Below are positions 21,301 through 29,623 of a stretch of DNA of 64,000 nt, in pieces. The number at the start of each line of letters is the position of its first letter. The stretch's first letter is position 1. The notes under the pieces are model-generated. The model worked only from the letters and a program-made list of their open reading frames with translations, searched no databases and was not told the origin of the DNA. The DNA lies in assembly GCA_903938815.1 (NCBI GenBank), contig CAJAES010000100.1:1-64000 (forward strand), read 5' to 3'. The translations under genes and the position numbers were made by a program. The DNA comes from an uncultured beta proteobacterium. Its GTDB lineage: Bacteria > Pseudomonadota > Gammaproteobacteria > Burkholderiales > Burkholderiaceae_C.

Positions 21301-21408
21301 ATGACGACAACCGCAAGCCCTCACGGCACCCGGCGCATCCGCCCAGGCATGAAGCGCGGCGTGCCGCGCGCCACCGCCGCCAAGCTTGCGCAAGCGTCCG
21401 CGCGATGA
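21301..21408 (+). CDS. Small 35-codon ORF coupled to hydrolase copy 2
   Basis: ATG at 21301 with a good GGAG ribosome binding site at 21289-21292. It has 35 codons rich in Arg, Lys, Ala and Pro, ending S-A-R-stop, and its TGA overlaps the hydrolase start as ATGA (21405-21408). Same length and same arrangement as the ORF at 14703-14810 before hydrolase copy 1. The strong ribosome binding site supports translation here better than in copy 1. Basic, no hydrophobic segment, no recognised family. Confidence 0.45.
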   Translation: MTTTASPHGTRRIRPGMKRGVPRATAAKLAQASAR

Positions 21409-22289
21409 GCCATCCGCCGCTCACCCCCGCCGTCAGCGGCGAACTCGTGCGCCTGGACGGCCCGGCCGGGCCGGTGGCCGTGTACGTGGCGGGCCACGGC
21501 CCGCCGCTGCTGCTGGTGCACAGCGTGAACGCGGCCGCGTCGGCAGCCGAGGTGAAGCCGCTGCACGAGCACTACGCCGCCACGCACACCGTATTCTCGC
21601 CCGACCTGCCGGGCTACGGCTTCTCCGACCGCAGCGACCGCGCCTATACGCCCCGGCTGATGACCGATGCGCTGCACGCCACCGTGGCGCTGATGCGCGA
21701 GCGCTGCGGGCCCGCGCCCGTGGACGCCCTGGCGCTGTCGCTGTCGTGCGAGTTCCTGGCCCGCGCGGCGGTGGAGCAGCCCGGGCACTTCCGCAGCCTG
21801 GCGCTCGTCAGCCCCACGGGCTTCATCGGGCACACCCCGCGGCGCGGCCCACCGGGCAGCACGCGCGGCCTGCCATGGCTGCACCGCGTACTCACGGGGC
21901 CGGGCTGGGGTAGCGCCCTCTTTCGCGGGCTCACACGGCCTGGCGTCGTGCGCTACTTCCTGGAGCGCACCTGGGGCGGCAGGAACATCGACGAAGAGCT
22001 GTGGCGCTACGACCTGATCACCACGCGCCAGCCCGGCGCCGAGCACGCGCCGCTGCACTTCCTGTCGGCCGGCATGTTCAGCGCCGACATCCACACGCTG
22101 TACGAGCAACTCACGCTGCCGGTGTGGGTGACGCACGGCGTGCGCGGCGATTTCACCGACTACCGCGGGCTGGGCATCGTGAAGGACCGGGCGAACTGGC
22201 GCATCGACGTTCTGCCCACGGGGGCGCTGCCGCACTTCGAGGTGCCGCAGGACTTCATCGGGCGATACGACGCATTCCTGGGACGCTGA
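21405..22289 (+). CDS. Alpha/beta hydrolase, copy 2
   Basis: A 294-residue paralogue of the hydrolase at 14807-15700, with the same unusual nucleophile elbow A-L-S-L-S (S112), the same oxyanion strand PPLLLVHSVNAAAS and the same C-terminal LPHFEVPQDF histidine. Changes relative to copy 1 are spread evenly and mostly conservative, so both copies look maintained by selection. The ATG at 21405 overlaps the preceding 35-codon ORF. DNA similarity to copy 1 stops at the stop codon. It follows the half chromate transporter gene as copy 1 follows the whole one. Confidence 0.85.
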   Translation: MSHPPLTPAVSGELVRLDGPAGPVAVYVAGHGPPLLLVHSVNAAASAAEVKPLHEHYAATHTVFSPDLPGYGFSDRSDRAYTPRLMTDALHATVALMRERCGPAPVDALALSLSCEFLARAAVEQPGHFRSLALVSPTGFIGHTPRRGPPGSTRGLPWLHRVLTGPGWGSALFRGLTRPGVVRYFLERTWGGRNIDEELWRYDLITTRQPGAEHAPLHFLSAGMFSADIHTLYEQLTLPVWVTHGVRGDFTDYRGLGIVKDRANWRIDVLPTGALPHFEVPQDFIGRYDAFLGR

Positions 22290-22500
22290 GGCGGTTCGAG
22301 CCCGGGCGCGGACCGGGAAGCCATTGAGGAATCGCAAGTCAGGGCTGCATGGACCTGAGGCAGAGTGGAACCCGCCCGGACGGGCGATGCATGTCCGCCA
22401 GCGAACAGACCGCCATGGTTCCTGTCGCCCAGGCTGGGGTGTTGCGGCGCGAGTTGTCTCGCTCCGGACAGCGCCCCTCCAACTCCGGACATTGAAGACC

Positions 22501-23610
22501 ATGATCACCCGCAGGCAGTTCACCGCTTCGACGCCAATGCTGGCGGCCGGCGCGCTGGCGTTGTCCGGTTGCTCCGCCGGGCCGGTGACCGACGGCTACG
22601 AAGCGGTCGCCGAACGGACCTGGCAGCTGGGGAACTCGACGAATCTCAACGGTGCCGCGCTCGGCCGCGAACTGGTTCGCTGTGCCACCTTGGCGCCGTC
22701 CAGCCACAACACGCAGTGCTGGAAGTTTGCGCTCGATGCCAACGGCAGTTCGATCGGCATCCTGCCCGACCTGGCGCGCCGCTGCCCTGCGGTGGACCCG
22801 GACGACCATCACGTCTTCGTCTCGTTGGGTTGCGCCGCCGAAAACCTGATCCAGGCGGCGCTCGCGCACGGCCTAAAGGGCGATGCACAGTTCGATGCAA
22901 CCGGCAACGCCGTGCGAGTGGTTCTCGAGCCGACACGAGCGCAGAGCACGCCCTTGTTCACGGCCATCCCGCTGCGCCAGTGCACACGCGGCGAATACGA
23001 CGGCAAAGCCTTGTCCAGCGAAGAACTGGCGCTGCTGCAGCGCGCTGGCAGTTCCGACACCGTGCACCTGCTGCTGCTGACGGAGCGCCCGGCCATGGAG
23101 CAGACGCTGGACTACGTGATTCAAGGCAACTCGGCGCAATTGGCCGACGCTGCATTCGTCAAGGAGTTGAAGGACTGGATCCGTTTCAACGGTGCCGAGG
23201 CTGTCCGCATGCGCGATGGGCTCTACAGCGCTTCTTCCGGCAACCCGAACATCCCGTCGTGGATCGGCGACCTGGCGTTTCGATGGCTCCTGACCGCGAA
23301 GGGCGAGAACGACAAGTACGCGCGGCAGGTGCGCAGCTCCGCCGGCATCGCGGTCTTTGTCGGCCAGGCCGCCGACAAGGCGCACTGGGTGGAAGTGGGG
23401 CGCTGCTACGAGCGCTTCGCGCTGCAGGCCACCGCCCTCGGAATCCGCAATGCTTTCCTGAACCAGCCGGTCGAAGTGGCCGCCCTGCGGCCGCCCTTTG
23501 CGGCCGCATTGGGTTTGAGCGGGCAGCGGCCGGACCTGGTCGTGCGTTTCGGGCGTGGCCCGTTGCTGCCACGCTCGCTGCGGCAGCCGGTCGATGCCGT
23601 CCTGGTCTGA
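22501..23610 (+). CDS. Tat-exported lipoprotein, nitroreductase-like (Acg family)
   Basis: A 369-residue protein. The N-terminus carries a twin-arginine signal (TRRQFTAS) followed by a hydrophobic stretch and a lipobox LSGC with C24 as the lipidation site. The mature part resembles FMN-binding nitroreductase-fold proteins of the Acg type: LVRCATLAPSSHNTQCWKF (the SxHNxQ motif that contacts FMN), and near the C-terminus IRNAFLNQPVEV. Tat export fits a protein folded around its flavin before transport. The ATG at 22501 was chosen over the upstream frame. Followed 29 bases later by a DUF6544-type gene. Substrate unknown. Confidence 0.82.
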   Translation: MITRRQFTASTPMLAAGALALSGCSAGPVTDGYEAVAERTWQLGNSTNLNGAALGRELVRCATLAPSSHNTQCWKFALDANGSSIGILPDLARRCPAVDPDDHHVFVSLGCAAENLIQAALAHGLKGDAQFDATGNAVRVVLEPTRAQSTPLFTAIPLRQCTRGEYDGKALSSEELALLQRAGSSDTVHLLLLTERPAMEQTLDYVIQGNSAQLADAAFVKELKDWIRFNGAEAVRMRDGLYSASSGNPNIPSWIGDLAFRWLLTAKGENDKYARQVRSSAGIAVFVGQAADKAHWVEVGRCYERFALQATALGIRNAFLNQPVEVAALRPPFAAALGLSGQRPDLVVRFGRGPLLPRSLRQPVDAVLV

Positions 23611-23639
23611 TCGACTCGGCACGAGCCCAAGGAACTGCG

Positions 23640-24521
23640 ATGACGATCCTGATGTGGCTGGGGATATCACTGGGCGGGCTCGTCGTTCTGGCGATTGCAT
23701 TGCGCGCGTTCTGCGCAGCCCGATGGGCCGGGATGATCCGGGCGCACACCACCCGGCTCGAAACGGGCAGCGTCGATGCCCGGGGCCGGCTACCGTCACC
23801 GGCGCGCTTCGACGCGCGGGAACTCGAGGGCCTTCCTCAGCCTGTTCAGCGCTACTTCCGTGCCGCACTGACCGACGGACAGCCGATCATCTCCGCAGCA
23901 TCCATCGAGATGACGGGCACGATGAACATGTCGACCGACGCCGAGCAGTGGAAGCCGTTCACGTCGCGGCAGCGGGTGGTCACACGCACGCCGGGCTTCC
24001 TGTGGGATGCCCAGGTGGCCGTGTTCCCCGGCCTGCCCGCGCACGTGGAGGACAGCTACATCGCCGGCCACGGCCGGTTGATCGCGAAACTGGCGGGCTT
24101 GTTCACCGTCGCCGACTCGCAAGGCAAGGGGGAGATCGCGCGTGGCGAGTTCATGCGCTACTTTGCCGAGAGCCCTTGGTACCCCACCGCATTGCTGCCC
24201 AGCCAGGGTGTGCGGTGGGACGCGGTGGACGACACCTCCGCAAACGCCACCATCGTCGATGGCCCGATCACCTTGAGCTTGCTGTTCCTGTTCAACGACG
24301 CGGGCCTGATCGCTTCGGTGCGCGCCGAGGCGCGGGGTGCCAGCGTGGGCAAGGACGGCGTCATGGTGATGCTGCCCTGGGACTGCGCCTTGTCGGACTA
24401 TCAGCCGCAAGGCGGCATGCTGATCCCGATGACCGGTGAAGCGGCCTGGATGCAGCCCCAGGGCCGCAGGGTCTACTTCATCGGGCACGTCAGGAGACTG
24501 AGCCACGAGTTCCTGCCATGA
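23640..24521 (+). CDS. DUF6544-type membrane-anchored protein
   Basis: A 293-residue protein with one N-terminal transmembrane helix (residues about 3-26) and a soluble domain with LPQPVQRYFRAAL, the opening pattern of a family I remember as DUF6544. Trp-rich and small-residue-rich strands suggest a beta-sheet ligand-binding fold. The ATG at 23640 has an AAGGAA ribosome binding site. In the same direction as the nitroreductase-like gene and overlapping the next ORF by ATGA. Function unknown. Confidence 0.7.
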   Translation: MTILMWLGISLGGLVVLAIALRAFCAARWAGMIRAHTTRLETGSVDARGRLPSPARFDARELEGLPQPVQRYFRAALTDGQPIISAASIEMTGTMNMSTDAEQWKPFTSRQRVVTRTPGFLWDAQVAVFPGLPAHVEDSYIAGHGRLIAKLAGLFTVADSQGKGEIARGEFMRYFAESPWYPTALLPSQGVRWDAVDDTSANATIVDGPITLSLLFLFNDAGLIASVRAEARGASVGKDGVMVMLPWDCALSDYQPQGGMLIPMTGEAAWMQPQGRRVYFIGHVRRLSHEFLP

Positions 24522-24916
24522 CTCTGCGGGCGCGACTGCAGCGCGCACCACTGCCGGGGCGGCGGGCCACCAGCCTGGGGCTGGGTCTGATGTGGGGTGT
24601 ATGGCACCTGCCGCTGTTCTTCATCGACGGCACCGCGCAGGCGCACATTCCGCTGGCGCTGTTCCTGCTGAGCGTCGTGGCGATGTCCGTCGTGTTCGCG
24701 TGGCTGGTCAACCGCACCGCTGGCAGCGTGGTGGCGGCACTGCTGTTTCACACGGCGATCAACTTCTGGCCGTCCGTCGTGCCCGTGTTGCCCACGGCAG
24801 GCAGCTACCGGGCCTGTGCGTTCGTGGTCGCCATGCTGGTCCTGCTGGCCGTCGTGGTGCTCATGACCTCGGGGCCGCCGGCTGGGATCGCAGCCGGCAG
24901 GCTACGCCGTGCCTGA
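24518..24916 (+). pseudogene. 5'-truncated CPBP-family intramembrane protease gene
   Basis: 132 residues. The retained part shows CPBP (Abi) motif 2, WGVWHLPLFF, and motif 3, LLFHTAINF, plus three or four hydrophobic helices. Missing is everything before them, including the EExxxR glutamate motif that should lie just upstream. The protein begins at what is normally the RLQ-type sequence directly after that motif. The gene is coupled by ATGA to the preceding gene, so a truncated protein would be made, but without the catalytic glutamates it should be inactive. This looks like a deletion that fused two genes. Confidence 0.7.
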
Positions 24917-25525
24917 GGGTGCCTGAGGCCACTGCCGGGCCGCAACCCCAGCGACGAAGAGGCCGAAGGCACCGAGCAGCGGCGCGGCGTCGAAGGACGG
25001 GCCTTCCAGCAACGCCAGCGCGTGCACGGTGGCTTCCAGCGTCGAGACCTGGTCCGGTCGCCGCGCTGCGCGGATCTCGCGATAGCGCGTCGGCGCCGGC
25101 GCTTGCAGCGACAGCCGGGGGAGCGCGGCCAGGGTCGGGTGCTCGAGAAGCATCCGCAGGCTCTTGCGCCATGTCGCGTCGATGACCACCAGCCGCACGG
25201 GCGCGCCCGCTGTCGGCCCGCAGGCCGACGGCGCGAGCGCGGCGGGCACATCCGGATAGAGCAGTCGCGTCTCCCACCCCGGGCGATGCAGCAGTGCCGC
25301 CAGCGCATCGGGCGTGAAGCGCTCGCCGACGACGACCTCGCAATGGGCCAGAGACAGGCGCAGCAGCGCCACGCTGTTCTTGGCCTGCCGCTGTTCCTGC
25401 GGGTGCTGCAGCACCAGCACCTCGGTGCGATGGGCGGTCGGCCGCGCGAGCGCACACAGGCAGGCTGCCTGCGGCCGCAGGCAGTGCGCGCAGGTGACGC
25501 GGCGGAAGGTGGATGGACCGTTCAC
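24902..25525 (-). CDS. DTW-domain tRNA-uridine aminocarboxypropyltransferase-like protein
   Basis: A 207-residue protein of the DTW family (TapT/TuaA type), which transfers the aminocarboxypropyl group of S-adenosylmethionine to uridine in tRNA. A zinc-type cysteine motif lies at the N-terminus (C12, C15, C22, C24 in CAHCLRPQAACLC), then LQHPQEQRQAKNS, and the family motif DATWRKS in the middle, a variant of the canonical DTW context. I used the GTG at 25525 because the conserved region starts just after it; an ATG at 25630 is possible. The 3' end overlaps the convergent CPBP remnant by 15 bases. Confidence 0.85.
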   Translation of the reverse strand: MNGPSTFRRVTCAHCLRPQAACLCALARPTAHRTEVLVLQHPQEQRQAKNSVALLRLSLAHCEVVVGERFTPDALAALLHRPGWETRLLYPDVPAALAPSACGPTAGAPVRLVVIDATWRKSLRMLLEHPTLAALPRLSLQAPAPTRYREIRAARRPDQVSTLEATVHALALLEGPSFDAAPLLGAFGLFVAGVAARQWPQAPSGTA

Positions 25526-25827
25526 GCGGGCATGGTCGCACGCCCGACCAGCAGCACGGCCGCCCTGCCTCGGGGTCGGATCCAATTCCAACGCGCGCAA
25601 TCGCCCATTGGCCGATGATGGGGCGGACATGCCACCAGCACTGCCAGAGGCAGCATGAACCCCGTGCGCAGGCGCGCGCCCAGGTGCGGCAACATGAGCC
25701 CGGACCAGCAGCCCACCGGACTGCATGTGCCCGGCGAGGGGTCGGGCGACTGGCCTGACGCGTCCACACTCGAGGCCGCAGGTGGGCCGCGCTGCCGGTG
25801 CAGGAAGCCGCAGCGCTGTCGGTCACA
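25526..25827. other. Divergent intergenic region
   Basis: About 300 bases between the DTW-domain gene and the exporter gene, read away from each other. I see no strong promoter match, hairpin or RNA gene. If the DTW gene starts at 25630 the gap is shorter. Confidence 0.4.
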
Positions 25828-27024
25828 ATGACAACTGTGCCGCGCACACCCCCCCACCTGATCACCCTGACGCTGCTGACCGCGCTGTCGGCACTGACCT
25901 TGAACATGCTGGTGCCATCGCTGCCGTCGATGGCACGAGACCTGGCCGCGCGCGAATCGGTGACGGCGCTGGCGGTGTCGGGGTACATGCTGGCGTCGGC
26001 GCTGTTCCAGTTGACGCTCGGCCCGCTCTCGGACCGATTCGGCCGTCGGCCGGTCATGCTGGGCGCCGTGATGATCTTCGTCGCCGCGTCCCTGGGCTGC
26101 ATGCTGGCGCAGGACGTGGCCGTGTTGCTGGCCTGCCGCGTGATGCAGGCCGTGATCATCGCGGGTACGGTGGTGTCCAGCGCCGTCATTCGCGACCGGC
26201 ATTCGGCCATCGATTCGGCCGCCAAGCTGAGCCTGATCGCCTCGGCCATGGCGGTGGCGCCGATGCTGGGGCCCATGCTGGGGGGCCTTCTGGATGTGGC
26301 CCTGGGGTGGCGTTCGGTGTTCGCGCTGTACGCCGGGCTGGGCGCCGTGTTGCTGGTGCTGACATGGGTTGACATGGGTGAGACACGCGAGCCCGGGCTG
26401 CCCGCGCCGAACCTGGGCGACTGGCTGGCCTTGTTGCAGTCGGGCCCGTACTGGTCTTACGTCCTGTGCACGGCCTTCTCGGTCGGCGCCTTCTATGTGT
26501 TCGTCACCGGCGTGCCCTACGTGGCCACGGCGGCATGGGGCCTGTCGCCCGCCGAAGTAGGCCTCGGCGTCGGGTCGATCACCGGCGGCTTCCTCGTTGG
26601 TGCAGCCATCAGTGCGCGCCAGGCCCGCCGCCTCGGAATGGGTGTGCTGCTGGCGTCGGGCCGGGCAGTGGCGTTGACTGCGGTGGCGCTGGCCCTGGCG
26701 GTGTTCGCGGCCGGGGTGTCGCACCCGCTCGCGCTCTTCGGGCTGACCCTCTTCGTCGGCCTGGGCAATGGCCTGACACTGCCCGCCGCCAACGCCGGCA
26801 CCATGTCGGTCCGCCCCGCGCTGGCGGGCACGGCAGCGGGCTTGAGCGGCGCCCTGTCCATGGCGCTGGGGGCTGTGCTGAGCACGTTGACAGCGCTGGT
26901 GGTCGAGCGTTCCGCCACGCCAGGCGCCTTGCTGGCCATCATCATGGGCTGCGTGCTGCTGTCACTGGCGGCTGCGCTCGTGGCCATCCGGCTGGAGCGC
27001 AGAGCAGTGCCCGGCATCGCCTAG
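25828..27024 (+). CDS. Bcr/CflA-type MFS drug exporter
   Basis: A 398-residue protein with twelve hydrophobic segments. The MFS motif A between helices 2 and 3 is GPLSDRFGRRPVM, and the helix 5 region is SAMAVAPMLGPMLGGLL, typical of the Bcr/CflA (DHA1) proton-driven multidrug exporters. The ATG at 25828 was chosen; an ATG at 25798 adds ten residues without conservation. Single gene. Substrates cannot be deduced. Confidence 0.88.
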   Translation: MTTVPRTPPHLITLTLLTALSALTLNMLVPSLPSMARDLAARESVTALAVSGYMLASALFQLTLGPLSDRFGRRPVMLGAVMIFVAASLGCMLAQDVAVLLACRVMQAVIIAGTVVSSAVIRDRHSAIDSAAKLSLIASAMAVAPMLGPMLGGLLDVALGWRSVFALYAGLGAVLLVLTWVDMGETREPGLPAPNLGDWLALLQSGPYWSYVLCTAFSVGAFYVFVTGVPYVATAAWGLSPAEVGLGVGSITGGFLVGAAISARQARRLGMGVLLASGRAVALTAVALALAVFAAGVSHPLALFGLTLFVGLGNGLTLPAANAGTMSVRPALAGTAAGLSGALSMALGAVLSTLTALVVERSATPGALLAIIMGCVLLSLAAALVAIRLERRAVPGIA

Positions 27025-27349
27025 CTTGCGGCGCCGGACCCATCCGGTCGCCAGGGATGCTGCGCTCGCGGACCGGGACGAGCGCGGGGACGGCGCTCGT
27101 CATCGGCGGCGGGCCTCTGGTTCAAATGGACGCAAGGACGCAAGGCCGCAAGGACGACGGGACGGCCCGGGAAGGTGTCTGCCCGTTCGCGTAGCCTGCC
27201 GACATCTGTCGTTGAGCGAACCTGTAGTCGGGCCGAAGGCCCGCTGCAGGGCGCTGACGCGATTGTGTCGTCTCGGCCAGAAGCCGTCCCCGGGACACGG
27301 CTGCATTCCGGAAGGCCCGTTGGTTGGCCGTGATCTGTGCCGCGGGCTT
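27025..27349. other. Intergenic region without a gene
   Basis: No protein-like frame. Contains an 8-bp tandem repeat at 27129-27156. Base composition is slightly less GC-rich than the neighbours. Its right edge meets a transposase remnant. Confidence 0.4.
27129..27156. repeat. 8-bp tandem repeat
   Basis: GACGCAAG twice, then GCCGCAAG and a partial fourth unit. The core word CGCAAGG resembles the units of the repeat at 45246-45275, so this may be a repeat type scattered in the genome. Confidence 0.85.
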
Positions 27350-27468
27350 CACGCCGCAACCCGCGGCATGAATTCCAGTGGCGACACCACCAGGTGGGTG
27401 TTGAAACGGGCCGCCGAGCCAAAGCAATTGATCAGCGAGATCGCGCCGCTGTCAGCGCTCGCCATTCA
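27350..27468 (-). pseudogene. IS91-type transposase remnant (C-terminal part)
   Basis: A 38-codon frame on the minus strand. The first half (SGAISLINCFGSAARFN) resembles the HUH-motif region of IS91/Y2 transposases, where GSAxxxNxH is common. The second half (NTHLVVSPLEFMPRVAA) closely resembles their C-terminal motif of the type TTHLVxSPLEFMxRLAA. The two are normally far apart, so the remnant has lost an internal piece. Recognised by pattern memory only. Confidence 0.6.
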
Positions 27469-27475
27469 GTCGACT

Positions 27476-28375
27476 TCAGGCCAAGACGCTCAGCCCCTTT
27501 TGCTGCAGCCAGCCCAGCATGCGCGGCCACAGCACCGCGCCCACCTGAGGGCGGAAATAGCCCATGTGGCCGATCTCGCGCAGGCCCTCGACACGCGGGT
27601 CGATGTCGATCGTCAACAGCGGGGCGTTGATGTAGCCGGAGAAGAAGGCGTCGCGAGAGGCCGGCAAGGCCCAGCTGTCGTCCAGCGCATTGGCCGCGGC
27701 GATAGGCAGCCTGACGTCTTCAAAGGCGCGCACCAACTCGGCGGCCGCTGGATCGTCGTGGAAGTATCGGGGAAAGCCGCACCAGCGTTTCCACTGGCGG
27801 TAGATGCTGACGGGCAGGTCTTCGCCGATGCCCATGCGCTTGAGCGGCTGGTAACCCAGCAGCGTGGTGGCCACCGGGCCGATGACGTGCCACAGCAGCA
27901 TCACCTTGAACTGCTCGCGGCGCGGCATCCAACCGTGCCAACCGGCACCGCCGGCCACCACGTAGGCGGCCCGAAGCTGGTCGCGCTGCGCCGCCGGCAG
28001 CAGGCCGATGGCGTGGCCGCCGTAGCTGTGGCCCACCAGATAGACGGGACCGCGCGCCGCGGCATAGGCCACGGCGGCGGCGAGGTCCTGGCGCGCCCAG
28101 TCGGCGTAGTCGGGCATGTAGCCGCGCAGGGTCTTGGGGCGTGAACCGCCGATGCCGCGGTAGTCCAGCGTCAACACGTTCACGCCGCGCGCCTGGGCGT
28201 ACTCGGCAAAACGCCGGTAGAAGCCGCGCGGCACAGCGGTGGCGCCGCCTACAACGATCCAGTCGGAGCCGCTGGCTGCGGCAACCGTAGCCGCCAGCGC
28301 GGTGCCGTCATCGGCCTTGAGCTGCAGGGTTTCGCTGCGCGCTGCGGTGTCGGGTGGGGCTACGGCGATGTTCAT
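27476..28375 (-). CDS. Alpha/beta hydrolase controlled by a TetR operator
   Basis: A 299-residue hydrolase of the serine aminopeptidase (S33-like) type. The nucleophile elbow is GHSYGG, strand DWIVVGGATAVPRGFYRRFA carries the oxyanion region, and TLDYRGIGGS is a typical second motif. The acid may be D in TIDIDPRVEG and the base H in REIGHMGYF. No signal peptide. The ATG at 28375 lies 18 bases from a perfect operator palindrome and the gene is divergent from a TetR gene, so it is probably derepressed by the TetR ligand, perhaps its own substrate. Confidence 0.85.
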   Translation of the reverse strand: MNIAVAPPDTAARSETLQLKADDGTALAATVAAASGSDWIVVGGATAVPRGFYRRFAEYAQARGVNVLTLDYRGIGGSRPKTLRGYMPDYADWARQDLAAAVAYAAARGPVYLVGHSYGGHAIGLLPAAQRDQLRAAYVVAGGAGWHGWMPRREQFKVMLLWHVIGPVATTLLGYQPLKRMGIGEDLPVSIYRQWKRWCGFPRYFHDDPAAAELVRAFEDVRLPIAAANALDDSWALPASRDAFFSGYINAPLLTIDIDPRVEGLREIGHMGYFRPQVGAVLWPRMLGWLQQKGLSVLA

Positions 28376-28393
28376 TTCTGCATCCTAGCCCTA

Positions 28394-28413
28394 ACTAGAC
28401 CGGTCTGTCTAGT
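28394..28413. promoter_or_regulatory. TetR/LmrA-type operator
   Basis: ACTAGAC-CGGTCT-GTCTAGT: perfect 7-bp inverted arms around 6 bases, between the divergent hydrolase and TetR starts. It resembles the TAGACCnGTCT boxes known for LmrA/YxaF-type TetR regulators. It sits where it would block the hydrolase promoter. Confidence 0.8.
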
Positions 28414-28485
28414 GGCGATCTGCAGCCGGTTCGAGGTGCACAAACCTGAGGCGGTGGGTCACCGGCGCGCGCCTATGATGATGCG

Positions 28486-29100
28486 GTGAGTTCACCGCGC
28501 AGCACTGCCCCTACCGTCGCCACCCCGGCGCCACGCGAAGCCGACACGCGCACACGCATCCTGCGCGCGGCGCTGCGCCTCTTTCGCCGTCAGGGCTACC
28601 ACGGCGTGGGCATCAACGACATCCTGGCCGAGGCGCAAGCGCCCAAAGGCTCGATGTACCACCACTTCCCGGGCGGCAAGGAGGAAGTGGCCGCCGCCGT
28701 GGTCGGGCTCATCACCAGCAGCCTACTGGCGCTGATCGACACGCAAGACGCCGCACTGCCTCCACAGCAACTTGTGGCTCGTGTGGGCACGCTGCTGGGG
28801 GAAAACGTGGTGCGCACACGCCACGAGCTGTGCGCACTGTTCGCCGCCTTCGTGGCCGAGAAGAGCTCTTCGCCACGCCTAGGGCTGGCGGTGGCCGAGG
28901 CCTATGCTGGCATCGCGAAAAGCCTGGAGCGACGCCTGATCTCCGCCGGCTTCACGCCAGCGCAGGCGCGCGACCGTGCCCTGCTGGTGGTGATGTTGCT
29001 GGAAGGCGGGAGCCTACTGGCAGCCTCGCGTGACGACATGGCACCGTTCACGCTGGCAGTGAAGCAGGCCGCGGCGCTTTGCTCGCGTGAGGACTGCTGA
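28486..29100 (+). CDS. TetR-family repressor, LmrA/YxaF-like
   Basis: A 204-residue regulator. The N-terminal helix-turn-helix domain is RTRILRAALRLFRRQGYHGV then GINDILAEAQAPKGSMYHHFPGGKEE, where the GSMYHHFPxGKEEL pattern is typical of the LmrA/YxaF branch. The C-terminal ligand domain is all-helical. I used the GTG at 28486; no ATG precedes the HTH in frame. Divergent from the hydrolase and expected to repress it, and itself, at the palindrome 28394-28413. Confidence 0.88.
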   Translation: MSSPRSTAPTVATPAPREADTRTRILRAALRLFRRQGYHGVGINDILAEAQAPKGSMYHHFPGGKEEVAAAVVGLITSSLLALIDTQDAALPPQQLVARVGTLLGENVVRTRHELCALFAAFVAEKSSSPRLGLAVAEAYAGIAKSLERRLISAGFTPAQARDRALLVVMLLEGGSLLAASRDDMAPFTLAVKQAAALCSREDC

Positions 29101-29112
29101 GGCTGCGGCTGA

Positions 29113-29220
29113 GCGGCAGGCCGGCGGCGGCTGCCGTATCGGTCTGGTCAACGAAGGTGGTCGCACAGTGCTGCACCAAGCGGTACAGCGTCGTTTGCTC
29201 GGGCCGGTGGCGCCCGTAAT
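29113..29220 (-). pseudogene. IS91-type transposase remnant (N-terminal part)
   Basis: On the minus strand the translation reads YGRHRPEQTTLYRLVQHCAT, then TFVDQTDTAAAAGLP. This matches the start of IS91/Y2 transposases, whose zinc-binding N-terminus has the form RRPExTxLYRLVxxHxxTF. The similarity is lost after about 35 residues. With the C-terminal remnant at 27350-27468 on the same strand and in the right order, it suggests one old transposase gene split by the hydrolase/TetR pair. Confidence 0.6.
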
Positions 29221-29623
29221 GGACGGGGTTACCGTCAGGCGCCTTGATCGCAGGATTGGGCTGCCAGGCGATGGTTTGCAAGCGAGGCTCCCCGAGTGTG
29301 ACCTGGGACGGTCTCGACCAACTTGCTGCGCCTCGATCGCTTGAGTGCCATCTACCTGGGTGTGCCCACTGCTGGGGGGCCACATAGGGAGACTTTGGTG
29401 CGTACGCCACCGACCGCTTCGGGGCAACGGTTTCACGGCAGCGTAGGTCGGTAATGGGTCGGAATCAGTCAATTGCCTCGGGCACAAGGAGTCGTTCGGG
29501 GACCGCGATGCCGATTGAATCTCCAGAGCGTGGCACACGATGCTGCGAGCAACACGGCGGCGGCGAATGCCCTCTGCCGGCCGTCAAGCCAGGCGCCAGC
29601 TTGCTGGGGCGCCCTATCCCTTG
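29221..29623. other. Intergenic region without a gene
   Basis: About 400 bases with no convincing frame; base composition is less GC-rich than the neighbouring genes. It may be decayed mobile-element DNA continuing from the remnant to its left, but I recognise nothing specific. Confidence 0.4.
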
